Made by a program: the position numbers and the translations under genes. Below the pieces are notes generated by a model, which saw only the letters and a list, made by a program, of their open reading frames with translations, did no database searches and had not been told where the DNA came from. This document shows positions 34,790 to 46,924 of a stretch of 64,000 nucleotides of DNA, piece after piece. The stretch is taken from assembly GCA_030762175.1 (NCBI GenBank), contig CM060831.1:31943001-32007000 (forward strand). Direction: 5' to 3'. This stretch comes from Metallyticus violacea. Its lineage: Eukaryota > Arthropoda > Insecta > Mantodea > Metallyticidae. Numbering within the stretch: the first letter of the stretch is position 1; each line of letters starts with the position of its first letter.

Positions 34790-35065
34790 CATGTTTTGTT
34801 CGGAATTGCAATGTATGTTCTTCAGCCAAACAGCAGCCTTGGCTGGGCGGTTCACCAAAGAGTTTACGTGCGGGATTCCTCCTGGACCAGCAAGGTACGC
34901 GCCTGAGGTACGCTCATGGTGGGTACCTAGAGTAAAAAAACAACCCCTCTTACGTGGTGATAGCAGATATGCTCCTCACCCGTGCTTTCGCCCTCCGGCT
35001 CGGTTACTAGTACCATGTGGCCCAGTGGTAGGGCGGCCTAATCCACCATGAGTACACGGACATAA
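34790..35065. repeat. Unidentified GC-rich block with tRNA A-box-like segment
   Basis: Contains TGGCCCAGTGGTAGGGCG at about 35016-35033, like a tRNA A-box, in a block denser in GC than the flanks. It is probably a SINE or fused repeat, but no second copy is visible here and no B-box follows. Confidence 0.25.
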
Positions 35066-35316
35066 TTTATGGAGATGCTGGCCGAACTGCAGATAAGGAT
35101 CGTAAGATTTTCAATGTGATGTCTGTTTCAAGAGCTGCATTTCGACGTACAAAAATGAAACAGACTTTCAGGATACAATATAATAGAGGAGTACATGATA
35201 ATGCGAACGTTGTGCAGTATGTATATATTCCAATATTTGGAAGATAATTCTTCACACGGCATAACGGCACCATCATACCAGTATTAATTTTATTGCACAA
35301 ATATGCAGTTGCTGTT

Positions 35317-35355
35317 AATTATTATTGTTATTATTATTATTATTATTATTATTAG
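35317..35355. repeat. (TTA)n microsatellite
   Basis: Trinucleotide run with one interruption. Confidence 0.95.
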
Positions 35356-35359
35356 ACCA

Positions 35360-36620
35360 GGACAAAAAGCAAAAACATCAATAAAAGAATTTTAAAAGTC
35401 AGGAAGTGACAACCCATAAGTCACTGAACGAAAATTGCTCCAAAACACGTTTAGACAAACCTACATACATTAGTGTGTTCCGGGACAAGCTACTTCTAAC
35501 TAAGCACCGCTTAACTGCCACCTGCCTACACCTCTCGAGCAGTAAACATAACTGTTCAAATTGGTTATTTTGGGTATTTTCTTATTAACAAGTACTTTTA
35601 TTTGAATCAAAATAGAGAAATTCATTTAACATTTTAATAATTATGCTTTCTGTTCTGCAGGGAGTGACACTAAGGCATGTCATCACCAAGGACTAAAAAT
35701 AGCAACAATCCTGAGTTAAGCAGATCAGAGAGAGGACAGAACTGGATGTGAACGGCCATCTTCTGTTTGCCCAAATCCGGAGAGAAGGAAGAAAAAAGAA
35801 ACGTACTTGGCATTGAGAGCGGATTTATCGCCGATCGACTTCACTAATTACGAATACACAGATAAATGCTAGACGTTATAATTCATAATCCACAGATTTA
35901 ATTAACTCAGCAATTAATGGGATACTGAACATAGGCATGCATGCTGAACGTGTTGACGCCGGCGAAGAGCTATCACAGGGTTCAAAGATCAGGTAGGGGT
36001 GACACTATGTTGCTATGCGATCATTCACGCCACTGAGGGATATTCCTGGGAATTTTTTTAAAAGTCGCATAATAATGACCATTGTATCGCCAATTAATTC
36101 GCCACTCACCCCATGGCATTCTTTGTGATTTTGCAGTTAGGGCACATGAATATATACTTTTGTAATTGTCAGCTTATGGATTTTTATATATTTATAAAAT
36201 TAGGCACCCAAATGTTGTACAGTTTATAATGAAATTATGATTATATATATAAAGGCCCTTAAAGAGATGAATTATAATTAATTTGCTATAATTTACTACA
36301 GCCAATATAATAGTGGACTGAACATACATGCTCCTAAGGGACCATGTGTATGAAAACAATCATTATGATCACACTGCGAACAGATTCTATCAGAAAATAA
36401 CTTTATATTACTTTTGGTACGTTTAGGGATAAGTATTTATTTCACGAAATGCAGGCCTTTAGGTGCTTTCGGTCCTTGCCTCTAGAGCATAAATAGCAGT
36501 TACCATTCTTTGGAATATTTTTAACTGTAGTATGAGTTCCTTTTTTCTAGCGGCTCTGTAAGTACACTTTGACCTTGGTTGCAATCATATTCAAAAATAC
36601 ATAAAACATTTGCATACTTT

Positions 36621-36664
<44 letters not shown>

Positions 36665-37045
36665 TAATACGTTTCTTTAAATTTATGATGCAACGTTCTC
36701 GACTCAGTCTCTCAACTATTCTGAACCCCTATTGTATGCGACTTAGCCTACTGGTCATTAGGTTCATGAAACAAGACGAAAATTATACGCTGCAATTTCA
36801 AACAGTTACACAGAACCGCCATCCCCGATAAGAGTATGTTCTTATGCACTTGTGAAGAGCATTACATTAGGGCTTACTCGCTTTCATGTCATAGTGTTGC
36901 GTATTTACAATAAAAAGGAACTGCAATCTAACTGCAATTATTTGTGATTGGAGTATGATAAATATAAAGATAACAAATAGATGGACCCCCCATTATAATG
37001 CAATTGTTAAATAGACTTCAATAATGCCATTCGTTCCTTGTCTTG
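35360..37045. other. AT-rich stretch without recognised gene
   Basis: Includes the (AT)n run at 36623-36659; nothing else recognised. Confidence 0.4.
36623..36659. repeat. (AT)n microsatellite
   Basis: Pure AT dinucleotide run of about 37 bases. Confidence 0.95.
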
Positions 37046-37050
37046 GATTT

Positions 37051-37134
37051 AAGGCACGTAAAAGAACCTGATGTCCTGAATTGAATGGGATGCTAATAAC
37101 TGAAGCTGTTAAAGAGCGCCCTTACATAAAATAA
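37051..37134 (+). repeat. SINE family C fragment
   Basis: Opposite orientation to the three longer copies. GGCACGTAAAAGAACCT, CCTGAATTGAATGGGATGCT and TTAAAGAGCGCC match the reverse complement of the distal part of the element at 42.59-42.89 kb. Confidence 0.7.
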
Positions 37135-37959
37135 ACCTAACTTAGGCCTGCTAGAGCTATAGTGTAATAAGTTAACTTATACGCAAATACTGAAATCTAT
37201 TAATTGCAACACCCAGCTGTTACATTGTTTTAATGTATTTTTTTTAAGATACATAATCCACTGATTGTAAACTTTTGCTTGAAACACAGGAATAGTGCGG
37301 CAACCTGCAAGAAACAACTGATATTTCTTTTAAAATAAAATAGATGTTTCATCTTATAGTATGTATAATTATATAATAATACATATTGCGTAAACAACCA
37401 AAGTCCAAATAGGAAACATTTTTACACTGTTTAACATATAGAATATGATGCAATTGGTTAATAATTTACTTGTTGCTTAGTTGCATTTTCTAATATTTAT
37501 GTTTTATTTAGTTTCCCTAAAATATGTGACATGGTGTTTTTGCAAGCAACGCTTTGAGTTTTATGTCTTTTTAAATTACGGAACATATATTAACGTAGAT
37601 AATTTTTTGTATATTTTTTGACTGCAAGACTCAATTATATCACTATGGCTCACTAAAATTGACACCTTGTGGCTTGTTCAAATCAATACGAATGGAAGAA
37701 CTATTTTGTATCAGAATTTAAACAACTTTGCAAAAATGACATACTTCGATAAAGATTTCATTAGCATTGCTGAAGCATCCTTTTAATATACTACTTATTT
37801 GTTTTCAGGAGCTTTCTTAATCGTCATAAATAGATTATATTTTTAAAAGTTATTAATTTAATTTTCATACTTTGAATTTACGAATATTTCCAAACTCATC
37901 TGGCTTAACCGCAATACTTTCTAGTATTTTTTATTATTGGTAATACTTGATAGGGCTTC

Positions 37960-38130
37960 AAAATGAGGGAGCCTCCCTGGAAGAGCCCCACACCGCCCGC
38001 CAAGCAGCCGAATCAGCTGATGGACGCTGCCCGCCCGCACGCCCGCCAGCACATTGATGTTTACGTACTATCATTGCGAGTGTACGTGCACTACGCAATG
38101 CACAGAGATGACGCCCACAAGCATCGCAGG
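37960..38130. promoter_or_regulatory. Short GC-rich patch, possible exon or regulatory element
   Basis: Sharp switch from AT-rich sequence to Pro/Ala/Arg-coding GC-rich sequence. The plus strand is open 37963-38292, and it contains CAGCTG at about 38015. No family is recognised. It may be a conserved non-coding element or an untranslated exon. Confidence 0.2.
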
Positions 38131-38689
38131 GAATCAATACAATGCCAGTCTGGCTCTTGGAAACACAGTTTCCATTTATCTCTTAAATATCAAGTGATGT
38201 ATGAACCGTTTGCAAGCAATGCATCCAGCAATGCACCTACTCCTCTGGTACTATTCTTCAAGTTTCGTGTTGTCAGATTAAAATCTCATTAAAATGTGGC
38301 TGGTAACACTTAATACTATCTGTGAATTACAACAGAAATATACATGATATCATACCTGGCTTTAATTTTATCTTTAAAAAGCAGATCCTTCAGTTATATT
38401 TATTGTAATATTTTCGCGAATAAATGCAACATATATAACAAAACTTAATATATAATAAAATACTTTTAAGTAAGAAGCGCATTGTACAAGGGCGCCAAAA
38501 TTAAACTGTTTTTCCAGTCACTGCATTTAAATTGAAAGTTCTGCCTATAAACAGCAAATAATCCAGAAGCCAGCGGTAAAATGTGTCCAAATCCCACTGA
38601 AAACGTTATGCGCTGAATAACCTTGATATGCACAGGCGTTTTCAACAAGATGTCGCAATGGTCATGAGAATGGATGCTTATAACACGTA

Positions 38690-39974
38690 CACGAGGTCTC
38701 TTCAAAAAGTATCGCGAATTTTGAACTTCCGCTACGTATATTCGATTGTTTTGTGGCGTTATGTTGGTATTCATGTCCCTCACTTATGTTGACAAGCTCG
38801 ACCATTTTGAATGTTCAGTTAAGTGTTGACAGTTATTTCGCTTGGACGTGTTTTGGCTCTTCGATTTTTGCCCATTCCAAAAAATGGAACAAAGAATCTG
38901 TGTGAAAAACAAAATTAAGTGCGCGGATGCATTCCGAATGTTGACTGTGGCATATGGTGAAGCTACCTTGGACCAAAGCAACGTTTATCGGTGGTACAAA
39001 ATGTTCTCAGAAGATCGAGAAGATTGTGAACGACGAAGAGCGTCCCGGACGCCCGAGCTCGTCAACAACAGACGAAAACATTGAAGAAGTGAAGAAAATA
39101 GTATTGGACAATCGTCGAATCACCGTTAGAGAAGTTGCTGAGGACCTAAACATATCGATTGGCTCGTGCCCTTCCATTTTTACCAATGATTTGGGCATGA
39201 CACGGGTTGCCGCAAAATTCGTACCAAAGTTGCTCAATTTCGACCAAAAACACCATCGCATGAACGTTGCTAAGGAGCTGTCGAACACTATCAGCGACGA
39301 CCCAAATTTGCTCCAGAGGGTCAATGGTTATGACGTGGAAACTAAAGCCCAATCATCCCGATGGATGCTGCCACACGAGCCAAGATCGAAAAAAGCGTGC
39401 CAAGTTCGGTCGAATGTGAAGATTTTGCTTACAGTTTTCTTCGATTGCAGGGGCCTGGTGCATCATGAGTTCTTGCCACAGGGTAGAACGGTCAATAAGG
39501 AATATTACCTGCAAGTTATGCGCAATTTGCGCGAAGCAATCCGCCAGAAACGTCCGGATTTGTGGAAGAACAAAAATTGGTTTTTGCACCATGATAACGC
39601 CCCTGCTCATTCATCGTTGCTGGTGCGCGAATTTTTGGGCAAAAACAACACACTTATTATGCCGCAGCCACCGTACTCCCCAGACCTGGCCCCCTGTGAC
39701 CTTTTTTGTTCCCCAAACTGAAGAGGCCCATGAAAGGACGACGCTACGCCACGACTAAGGAGATAAAGACGCCATCGAAGGAGGAGCTGAACAAGATAAA
39801 AAAAAATAAATAAATAAAAAAAATAAACTTCGAGGATTGGAAAAAACGTTGGCACAAGTGTATAATATCTGGTGGGGATTACTTTGAAGGGGACAAAATA
39901 GATATTCATGAATAAATAAATACTTTTTGAAAAAAACACAAAATATACGCGATACTTTTTGAACAGACTTCGTA
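38690..39974 (+). mobile_element. Full-length mariner transposon with TIRs and TA duplication
   Basis: The left terminus CACGAGGTCTCTTCAAAAAG then TATCGCG and the right terminus (minus strand) TACGAAGTCTGTTCAAAAAG then TATCGCG match at 24 of 27 positions. Both are flanked by TA (38688-38689 and 39975-39976), the mariner target duplication. Length 1285 bp is normal for the family. It is the youngest-looking DNA transposon here but its transposase is disrupted (next entry). The subfamily could not be fixed from memory with confidence. Confidence 0.93.
38884..39915 (+). pseudogene. Mariner transposase, frameshifted and lacking first catalytic Asp
   Basis: Starts ATG at 38884 (MEQRICVKNKIKCADAFRML), the helix-turn-helix end. 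A one-base insertion near 39026 moves the frame to DEERPGRPSSSTTDENIEEV. The catalytic domain has KFVPKLLNFDQKHHRMNVAK, then LLQRVN joined straight to GYDVETKAQSSRWM. The usual GDE-W motif with the first catalytic Asp is missing, apparently an in-frame deletion of about 27-30 bp near 39325. The second Asp is in HHDNAPAH (about 39590-39613) and the third in PYSPDLAPCDLF. A second frameshift, a lost T in a T-run at about 39703, follows directly. Shifted back, the end reads KLKRPMKGRRYATTKEIK and DWKKRWHKCIISGGDYFEGD to TAA at 39913-39915. Confidence 0.9.
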
Positions 39975-40274
39975 TATTGGTGGATAACACATTGCGCTCC
40001 TAGTTGTACGATTTCGATAAGTAATCGTTGTGAACAAAATGTTACAAAAGTATTTACTTTTTTCTCTGTATTTCTGGAAAGTCAGAACTCAGTTTCAATA
40101 GCGCGAATCCTATTTACAGTAAGTATTACACTGATACATGTGCAATCTAATTTTATTAGCAATCCTCAGTGATCGATTCTTAAATTATAATCCGCGGACT
40201 CAGGGCATTCTTTAATATAGTATAGATACAAACAATGAATTACAAGAACACAAATTATATACAATTTTTAGTAG

Positions 40275-40551
40275 TTTTAACGCCCGTTTTTACTACTGAG
40301 GCACCACAGGCGGTGAACACCGATGATACATGAAATGAAATGGTAAATTGGGATTTTTTTTTAAAGGAAGGAAGCGTTCTAAGCCTATGTTTAGGGTATC
40401 TCTCCTCTTTGCCAGTCATGAGGGCTGGGAAAAAAGAAAAAGAAAAAAAAAAAAAAAAAAAAAAACTGTCAGGGAGGGCGGTTTTGGCAGAATGCGAACC
40501 CCAGATCTCCTGCTCACGAGTCCGTGTCTTAACGACCTCGGCCACCCATGG
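40275..40551 (-). repeat. SINE family A copy, minus strand, expanded A/T tract
   Basis: On the minus strand: TGGCCGAGGTCGTTAAGACA, B-box TTCGCATTCTGCC region, a T-tract (the plus-strand A-run 40443-40465), GAAGGAAGC counterpart, then GTAGTAAAAACGGGCGTTAA. Near full length. Confidence 0.85.
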
Positions 40552-40617
40552 CTAAGAAAGTACTGATTCCTTTTGTAACAACTATGTGAAAAAACATTCT
40601 CTGCACTTGTTTTATGC

Positions 40618-40618
<1 letters not shown>

Positions 40619-40650
<32 letters not shown>
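40619..40650. repeat. (TA)n microsatellite
   Basis: Pure TA run lying between a family A and a family C SINE. Confidence 0.95.
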
Positions 40651-40654
<4 letters not shown>

Positions 40655-40669
40655 CAATATTATTATTTT

Positions 40670-40944
40670 TTGATTTGTTTATTTAAGGACACTCTTTAAC
40701 ACCTCAAGTTTCATCAGCATCCCATTCTATTCAGGGCGTGAAACGGCCGACAAATTTTGCTCAGGGCCTCTTCTTTCAGGCTTGAGGTTCTTTATCGTGC
40801 CGTAAATGTATGACACGGCTTTACTTCCCTTCAGAAGGAAACCATACTTAGGATTTTTACGCCCGAAAAAATCTATCGACCCTCGCCGGGATTGAACCTT
40901 GATATTGAGTTTACGAGGTAAGTACTGTTACCACCAGGACCGAC
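40670..40944 (-). repeat. SINE family C copy, minus strand
   Basis: Shares with 42.59-42.89 kb GGGCGTGAAACGGCCGACAA, TCTTTCAGGCTTGAGGTTCT, CGGCTTTACTTCCCTTC and TTTTTACGCCCGAAAAAATC, ending in a degraded tRNA-like head (ACCACCAGGACCGAC). Confidence 0.85.
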
Positions 40945-40949
40945 AAATT

Positions 40950-42114
40950 CACACATGTCTTTTGACATTTCGATAGGAATCTTTATACATCTGTATAAAA
41001 AGGCTTATTTTTAATTAAATGCAACTAAACTATATTTGTCAGACACTTGACATAACACCTCTTTTCCATCATGGTCCTTAGTTATCCAAAATCATGGTTT
41101 AGTGAGTAAAGGGCTTGCGAATAGAGCGATCTGGTAGAAATTCACAATGTTCACTGTTCACCTGAGATTAATAACTAAAATTGAATTAGTGTCAAATAGG
41201 AGCGCAGCATGTATGAGTGTACCATAGCAATGAAATATTCAAGTGAATATTGCAATAAGAGATAAAGCTATTGTGCAGTATAACGAAACATATACCTGCT
41301 CCACCTTCAGGAAATGTCCTACATAAGACTCAAAATAGTATTTTATAATTTGCTATAATTCGATGTATTTGGTATGATTGTTTATTTTATGTAAAATGTT
41401 TAATTACCTTCAAAATATGCAACATTAGGCTACTAAACAATTATATTGACGTTTAACGCTACATATTTTTATACGTTTCCAACAGTTTTCAGACAGACAC
41501 AGTACATGGAAAATATATGCAATTACATAAACGTTCGGACTGTAGTTATGAATGATGGCACACTAGAAACAAACCAACGTGCCGCATCTACAGAATTAGT
41601 GACCCCTGCACTTCAGAGCTGCGCTTGCTTGCAAAATGCATTATGCGAATTAAAAACTGCGGCGTTTCTATTCACTCTGATTAGCAGTTACATCAATGTT
41701 GGCAATGTAGTGCATATTTTATATTTTTAAATACCGCGTGCTCCGATTTCATACTGAGTAAACAATAAACATGAATAGCGACCTTTCTTTGGACGGGAAA
41801 GGGAGGAAGGAGAAAATTAGTGTCCTCCGCCGTGTTAGAGGAAAGTATCTATGAAAAGAGGATTTTGCATCACCAACCACGGTAAACCAGTACTGATTCT
41901 AGGTAATTTAAAACTTATTCCGCCTTAATGAACTAGCTTTGATGTCTCTAGGACAGTGAATATCTTAAGGAGACAGAGAAGGCAAAATTTGCAATTTTTT
42001 TGGCATTTTTCAAAACACGGATTACAATAAATGTCCGCTTTTCTGAATTATATGATACAATTTTTGTGCTATGTAGCTTAGAAGTAGTTTTTTTTTTTAA
42101 AATATTAGAAATTA

Positions 42115-42159
<45 letters not shown>

Positions 42160-42590
42160 GATTAAAATATTCCTCATTTTGGCATCATCCATTCCAAAAT
42201 AATAGAACTTTCAAACCAACATGGTTAGAAGGTTTTGGTTTTACCATTCGCTAGAAGAAATTGCTCTTTTTCCGGCTATTCCGTCATAAACAGTCTGAAC
42301 AGATGCTGATTATGATATTAGGTTCCGGATTAAAGGTACGAATTTTTTTTAACCAATTTTCTCAAAATTATATTTTCCTAGATGTACTCATATGTATGTA
42401 CTTCTAGACTTTATTAATAACCTCGAAATTTTCAGTGGTGTTAAAAACATTTTCATAACCTAGGGATTTTGGAAGTTTTAGCATAACATTTTTCATAAAA
42501 ATAATAGGTCCAAAAAGTTTAATTTTTGTTCCAACACTTAAACTGTCTATTCAAATGTCAATATTGCAACCCAATGGTTTTACCACAGGA
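40950..42590. other. AT-rich stretch without recognised gene
   Basis: Holds the poly(A) run at 42116-42153; otherwise nothing recognised. Confidence 0.4.
42116..42153. repeat. Poly(A) run, 38 bases
   Basis: Uninterrupted A homopolymer. Confidence 0.95.
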
Positions 42591-42593
42591 GTG

Positions 42594-42891
42594 ATTGATT
42601 GATTTATTTATTTATGGACGCTCTTAAACATCTCAGGTCATCAGCATCCCATTCAATTCAGGGCGTGAAACGGCCGACAAATTTTTTGCTCAGAGGCCTC
42701 TCTTTCAGGCTTGAGGTTCTTTTTCGTGCCGTAAATGTACGACACGCGACCCACGGCTTTACTTCCCTTCCGAAGGAAGCCATACTTAGGATTTTTACGC
42801 CCGAAAAAATCCATCGGTCCTGGCCGGGTTCGAATCCGCGATCTTGGGTTTAGGAGGCAAGTATCGTAACCACTACACCACCAGGACCGAC
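42594..42891 (-). repeat. SINE family C copy with well-preserved tRNA head
   Basis: The minus strand starts at about 42891 with a tRNA-like sequence. GGTCCTG and CAGGACC form a perfect 7-bp acceptor stem, with A-box TGGTGTAGTGGTTACG and B-box GGATTCGAACCC. The 3' body follows: GATTTTTTCGGGCGTAAAAA, GAAGGGAAGTAAAGCC, GGCACGAAAAAGAACC, and a TTTATT-type end turned into ATAAATAAATCAATC. This is the reference copy for family C; the internal Pol III promoter boxes are still recognisable. Confidence 0.88.
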
Positions 42892-42894
42892 TTT

Positions 42895-45150
42895 ACCATA
42901 GGAGGAACATAAACTTGTCTAATTTAACATTGGCAAGATGAGGTTTACTCTCTTCTTAACAAGAATAAATATTACTACCTTGAACATTAGAAATACAATT
43001 TCTCTGTTGATATCGGGACGCTAGTTAACTGAACTGAGCATTGCGAATTACATCTCAGCAACTTCAGTTCGATTCCAGCCTCGAAACTAGAATTTATGGT
43101 ACACCAAGTGCACCCCTAAACAGAACTCCTTCCCAATATTTCGGTTATGCTTGCAATTCATATCGCTAATCCACTGAATAAGGAAGAATTTGCGTGATAT
43201 TTTTACAAATTTGCAGTGCGCCCCCCACCCCCAAAACAAAAGCATGCATAATACTCACATATTTCTATCATTAATATTTTTTAAAACATGCGATAATCAA
43301 ATATACAGTATTTATATCTAAAATCACTAGTCAGCTTTACGATTTCACGGCTGTTTCACCGAAATACTCAAAGTTCGTTGTTTTCGTTCGATCCCTAGCT
43401 AATTTCCCCCCCCCCCCCCATAAAACAATCTAACTATATACTCCACAATTGACACCTGAACGGTTTATTTGAACAAATGAGACATGAAGATGTAATGGTT
43501 TAAATTTGAGTACAGCTAAAACAGACCATGTCCGATCACTTGAAGGTAGGGGAGTCCAATAAGCCATCCCGCCATGTGGTCTATATGGTTTACTCCCAGC
43601 TGTCCTGCCCCCTCTAATTCGGATGATGACTTCACCCGTCTCCCCACGACACTTCTCATCCACCCAATCACCCCTGCTTTACGAGGAGGCGGCAGCTTTT
43701 GGGTTCCACGTAGTAAGGGTAGGTCAGGATCACGGAAACGGTTTTAATCTATATAGGACTTTGTTTGCTTCTTTCTTTCTTTTTCCGCAGCAAACGCTGC
43801 TAGGACTCCAGGAAATTCCATGCTGCAGAGAAGCCTTATGACGGAGCCGGCACACAATAGGTGCGTGTTCCGTGCATGTCCAAATATATACACTACACGC
43901 GACAGCAGACATCCTGTGTGACACGGATGTGAGTCACGCGAACACCTTCAGGAAGCTTACCATCCAAAATTTTGGGAAAGACTACGCCTGCCAGCAAAAG
44001 CGGCAGAATTTTCTAATTCCGGCACTAGTTGCCTTTCCCACAAGCGGCACACTACCGAAGCTCTAAAATTTTGACACCTAATTTTTAATACCTATGTTAA
44101 TATATACTATTGCTTTTAATGCTCCCATGAGATATCATCATTTGGCATACTATATGTAGCTAAAAACCTTTTCTTGCGCTAGTTCTATATGACACGTCTA
44201 TATTTTATTCTTTTTAGGAATTCCGAAGGAATGTAGCTATTGCGGTTTGTATCCAGAAAATATTAAATAATAATAATAATTGAATAAACAAGGTCTTCAA
44301 ATTTCCATCGATTCTACTTTCCACGCACTAAAACTGACAAATATGTACATACGCATGCATATGTCTGTCAACGCTCTAGCGGCAGGATTTTTTTCCTCAA
44401 CGAAATTCGGCATATAACGATCAATTACACACAATTCATAGAGTTCGTTAACCAGCAAAATTGAACCATTGGGGGTGGGGGTTATCCTAAAGCGAAAATT
44501 TAAAAGTCGCTCTAGCGTATGCAATTTTTGTTTTTTCTCTACGAAAAGAAAAGATGCTTAAGTATGTATTTAAACTGTATAATTCTGTATTTTGTACTTT
44601 ATATTTGCCATATTGAGTATTGAATAAATTCAACTACTTATCGTTGTTTAATCCTATACTTCCTAATGCTTAAAGAACCCCCCCTCTCTGTAGAACATAA
44701 ATATGGCATTTGAAAGCATAGGTCAAAGCTATGACAGAAATACAGTAACTGTACGAACTTGGAGAATTTGATTATTTTAAACTTATTACACTATCTAATT
44801 GCGATTCATTTATAACGTTTCATTACTTTTGAACAGAAAAATGGCCCTTTGAAATTCTATGGTGGAATAAACCTTAAAATATTTGCCTTCACGAAAAGCC
44901 TGGCCTGGGAACTCCCGAATGTGAGTCTATAACGTTATGTATCAGCCAACTCGCTCGGTTAAGGCAGTTACTTTTTTCGGGAAAGTTAGCGAACAAAGAA
45001 TATGACTTTTAATTTTTTTTTAAAAAAAATACAGATCCTTAAAACTTAAAGCGACAAGGGAAAAATTCTTAGTGTTTATATATATCGAACATTAAGTCAA
45101 CTAAACACGTAAAGTTAGCGTTTAGTATCCTTCATACGAAAACATTTAAT
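42895..45150. other. Stretch without recognised gene
   Basis: Contains a C-run at about 43409-43418. A piece at about 43780-43960 looks like an acceptor site (pyrimidine tract and CCGCAG at 43784-43790) followed by GC-richer sequence. No gene could be assembled from it. Confidence 0.35.
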
Positions 45151-45189
45151 AGTCAATGAACACTTTGTGAGAATTAACACAAATTTGGG

Positions 45190-45520
45190 ATTACCTATTA
45201 CACATATTAGGCATTGGTGGCTTATCAATTCGAGAAAGCGCCGAGGATTCGCAAGCAGGGGGGAATGGCAGGCAGTACTGCGTAGGAACCTTTCTCCGTC
45301 CCGTATGGTTGGTGCTGTTAGTGGGGACAACTTGGAAGGACGTTGGTTCCTTCACCTGCCCTTATCCTTGCCTGGCCGAGCAGGCGGACGTTGCCACGTT
45401 GTATACAACACGCTGTCCTTCAGCGGGGCCACCGCCGCTGTATGAAAACAGCAGGAATGCGACGACGTGCTCGCAGCCATCCAATTAGGTTGCTCTGTCC
45501 TGCAAGTCAACCTACCTTGA
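45190..45520. promoter_or_regulatory. CpG-rich patch, function unknown
   Basis: Locally CpG-rich (GCGCCGAGG, GCGGGGCCACCGCCGCTG) in AT-rich flanks, open in a plus frame 45167-45445 without family resemblance. Could be a regulatory island, untranslated exon or unidentified repeat. Confidence 0.2.
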
Positions 45521-46250
45521 CGTAATGATGTTTTAAAGGTTTACCTCAGTTTGATGCCGAGCTTCAATTTTCGCTAGGAGATATCCGCCATTCTTCTGTT
45601 TTGTAGCTATTTAATGTCTCTGCCTGCGTCCACAACTCTCGGAGACGACATTGGTGCAAATAGCCCAAGTATTCGCCTTTTAAGGTATTTACGTAATAAT
45701 TTATTAAACAGATTACATTGTACCCCAAACATGACAGTGATATTTTCGTCATGATAAGATTCATCTACCACGATCTGAACTCTATCAACATATGGAACCT
45801 AAATAAAGTGGTGAAGCAACAACACCAACTGACCTCTGTTATTAATGAATGAAAAATGTAATACAGGAACAGCTGGTAGACCGATCTTGCTCTACACCTT
45901 ATTTAGCTCGGTATCTTCTCAACGTTACGCAAATGTCGGCATCTTTGATCCTCCGTTAACACATTAACGACTACTAATCAAAAGTCATTGCACAACCAGC
46001 ACTTAATTGCTCAATGCGTCTTTCTCTGATATGCGCCGGTAAACTCATACGAACATTTTTAAACGCAGTGCAATGCTTAAATTAAAATTATAAAATGTGT
46101 ACTCATATCCAAGAAATGGCTATTAACAAACGGCTTGCTTTATCCGTTCCTAGTTACTTATCAATAGGATATAAAATATTACCAATTAAGCTATTACCAC
46201 TAATATGAAATATTTATTACATAAAGTTACATATTTGGAATGGAATGAAT

Positions 46251-46510
46251 GGGGTTAACGCCCGTTTTTGCTACAGAGGCACCATGGACGATGGACAATG
46301 ATGATACATGAGATGAAATGATATATTGGGCAAGGATTTATTTTTAAGGAAGGAATCGTCCCAGGCCTAAGTTTAGGGCATTTCCCCGGCATTTGACATT
46401 CATGAGGACTGAGGAAAACCTGGAAAAACCTGTCAGGGAGGAAGGTCCTGGGGGATTCAAACTCCAGAGTCCAAACCGCTCACGAGTCCGCGCCTTCGGC
46501 CACTCATGGC
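46251..46510 (-). repeat. SINE family A copy, minus strand
   Basis: Order on the minus strand: GCCATGAGTGGCCGAAGG, GAGTCCGCG complement, AATCCCCCAGGACC, CCTCAGTCCTCATGAAT, ATGCCGGGGAAAT, CCTAAACTTAGGCCTGGGAC, and TGTAGCAAAAACGGGCGTTA at the end. Confidence 0.85.
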
Positions 46511-46893
46511 AGTATATTATTTGGGATTTCATTTTTACTTCTCTCAATAATAGGTGTATCTTTATTGCTATAAAATTATATAAATATATACAGTACTGAA
46601 AATATTTATTCTATTACCCATAAAATATTTGTTTTTCTCTTTACACTCATCTAGAAATATCAGTTTGTTGACATTTTACTATAATTCTGGTTCTATGTAT
46701 AACTCGAATATTTTAAAATCTAAAAATGTGAAACTTTGATGCTAATTATCCCTCTATCTGTTAAAACTACATGCAAACAGTAAAATTGAACAAAATGTCA
46801 ACTTTTATAACTAAATAGCCATAATGTTGAAGTTAAAATTGCATAGTTCTGATAAAGTTCTTGTTTAATAATTGTAGTAAGAGAGTCAGTCAC

Positions 46894-46921
46894 ATAAAAT
46901 AAATAAATAAATAAATAAATA
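46894..46921. repeat. (AAAT)n microsatellite
   Basis: Tetranucleotide run of AAAT/ATAA units. Confidence 0.9.
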
Positions 46922-46924
46922 GTG

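Noticed and set aside
42820..42890. tRNA gene on the minus strand
   Set aside because: The tRNA-like fold is the head of SINE family C; the same head-plus-body occurs at 40.67 and 53.78 kb.
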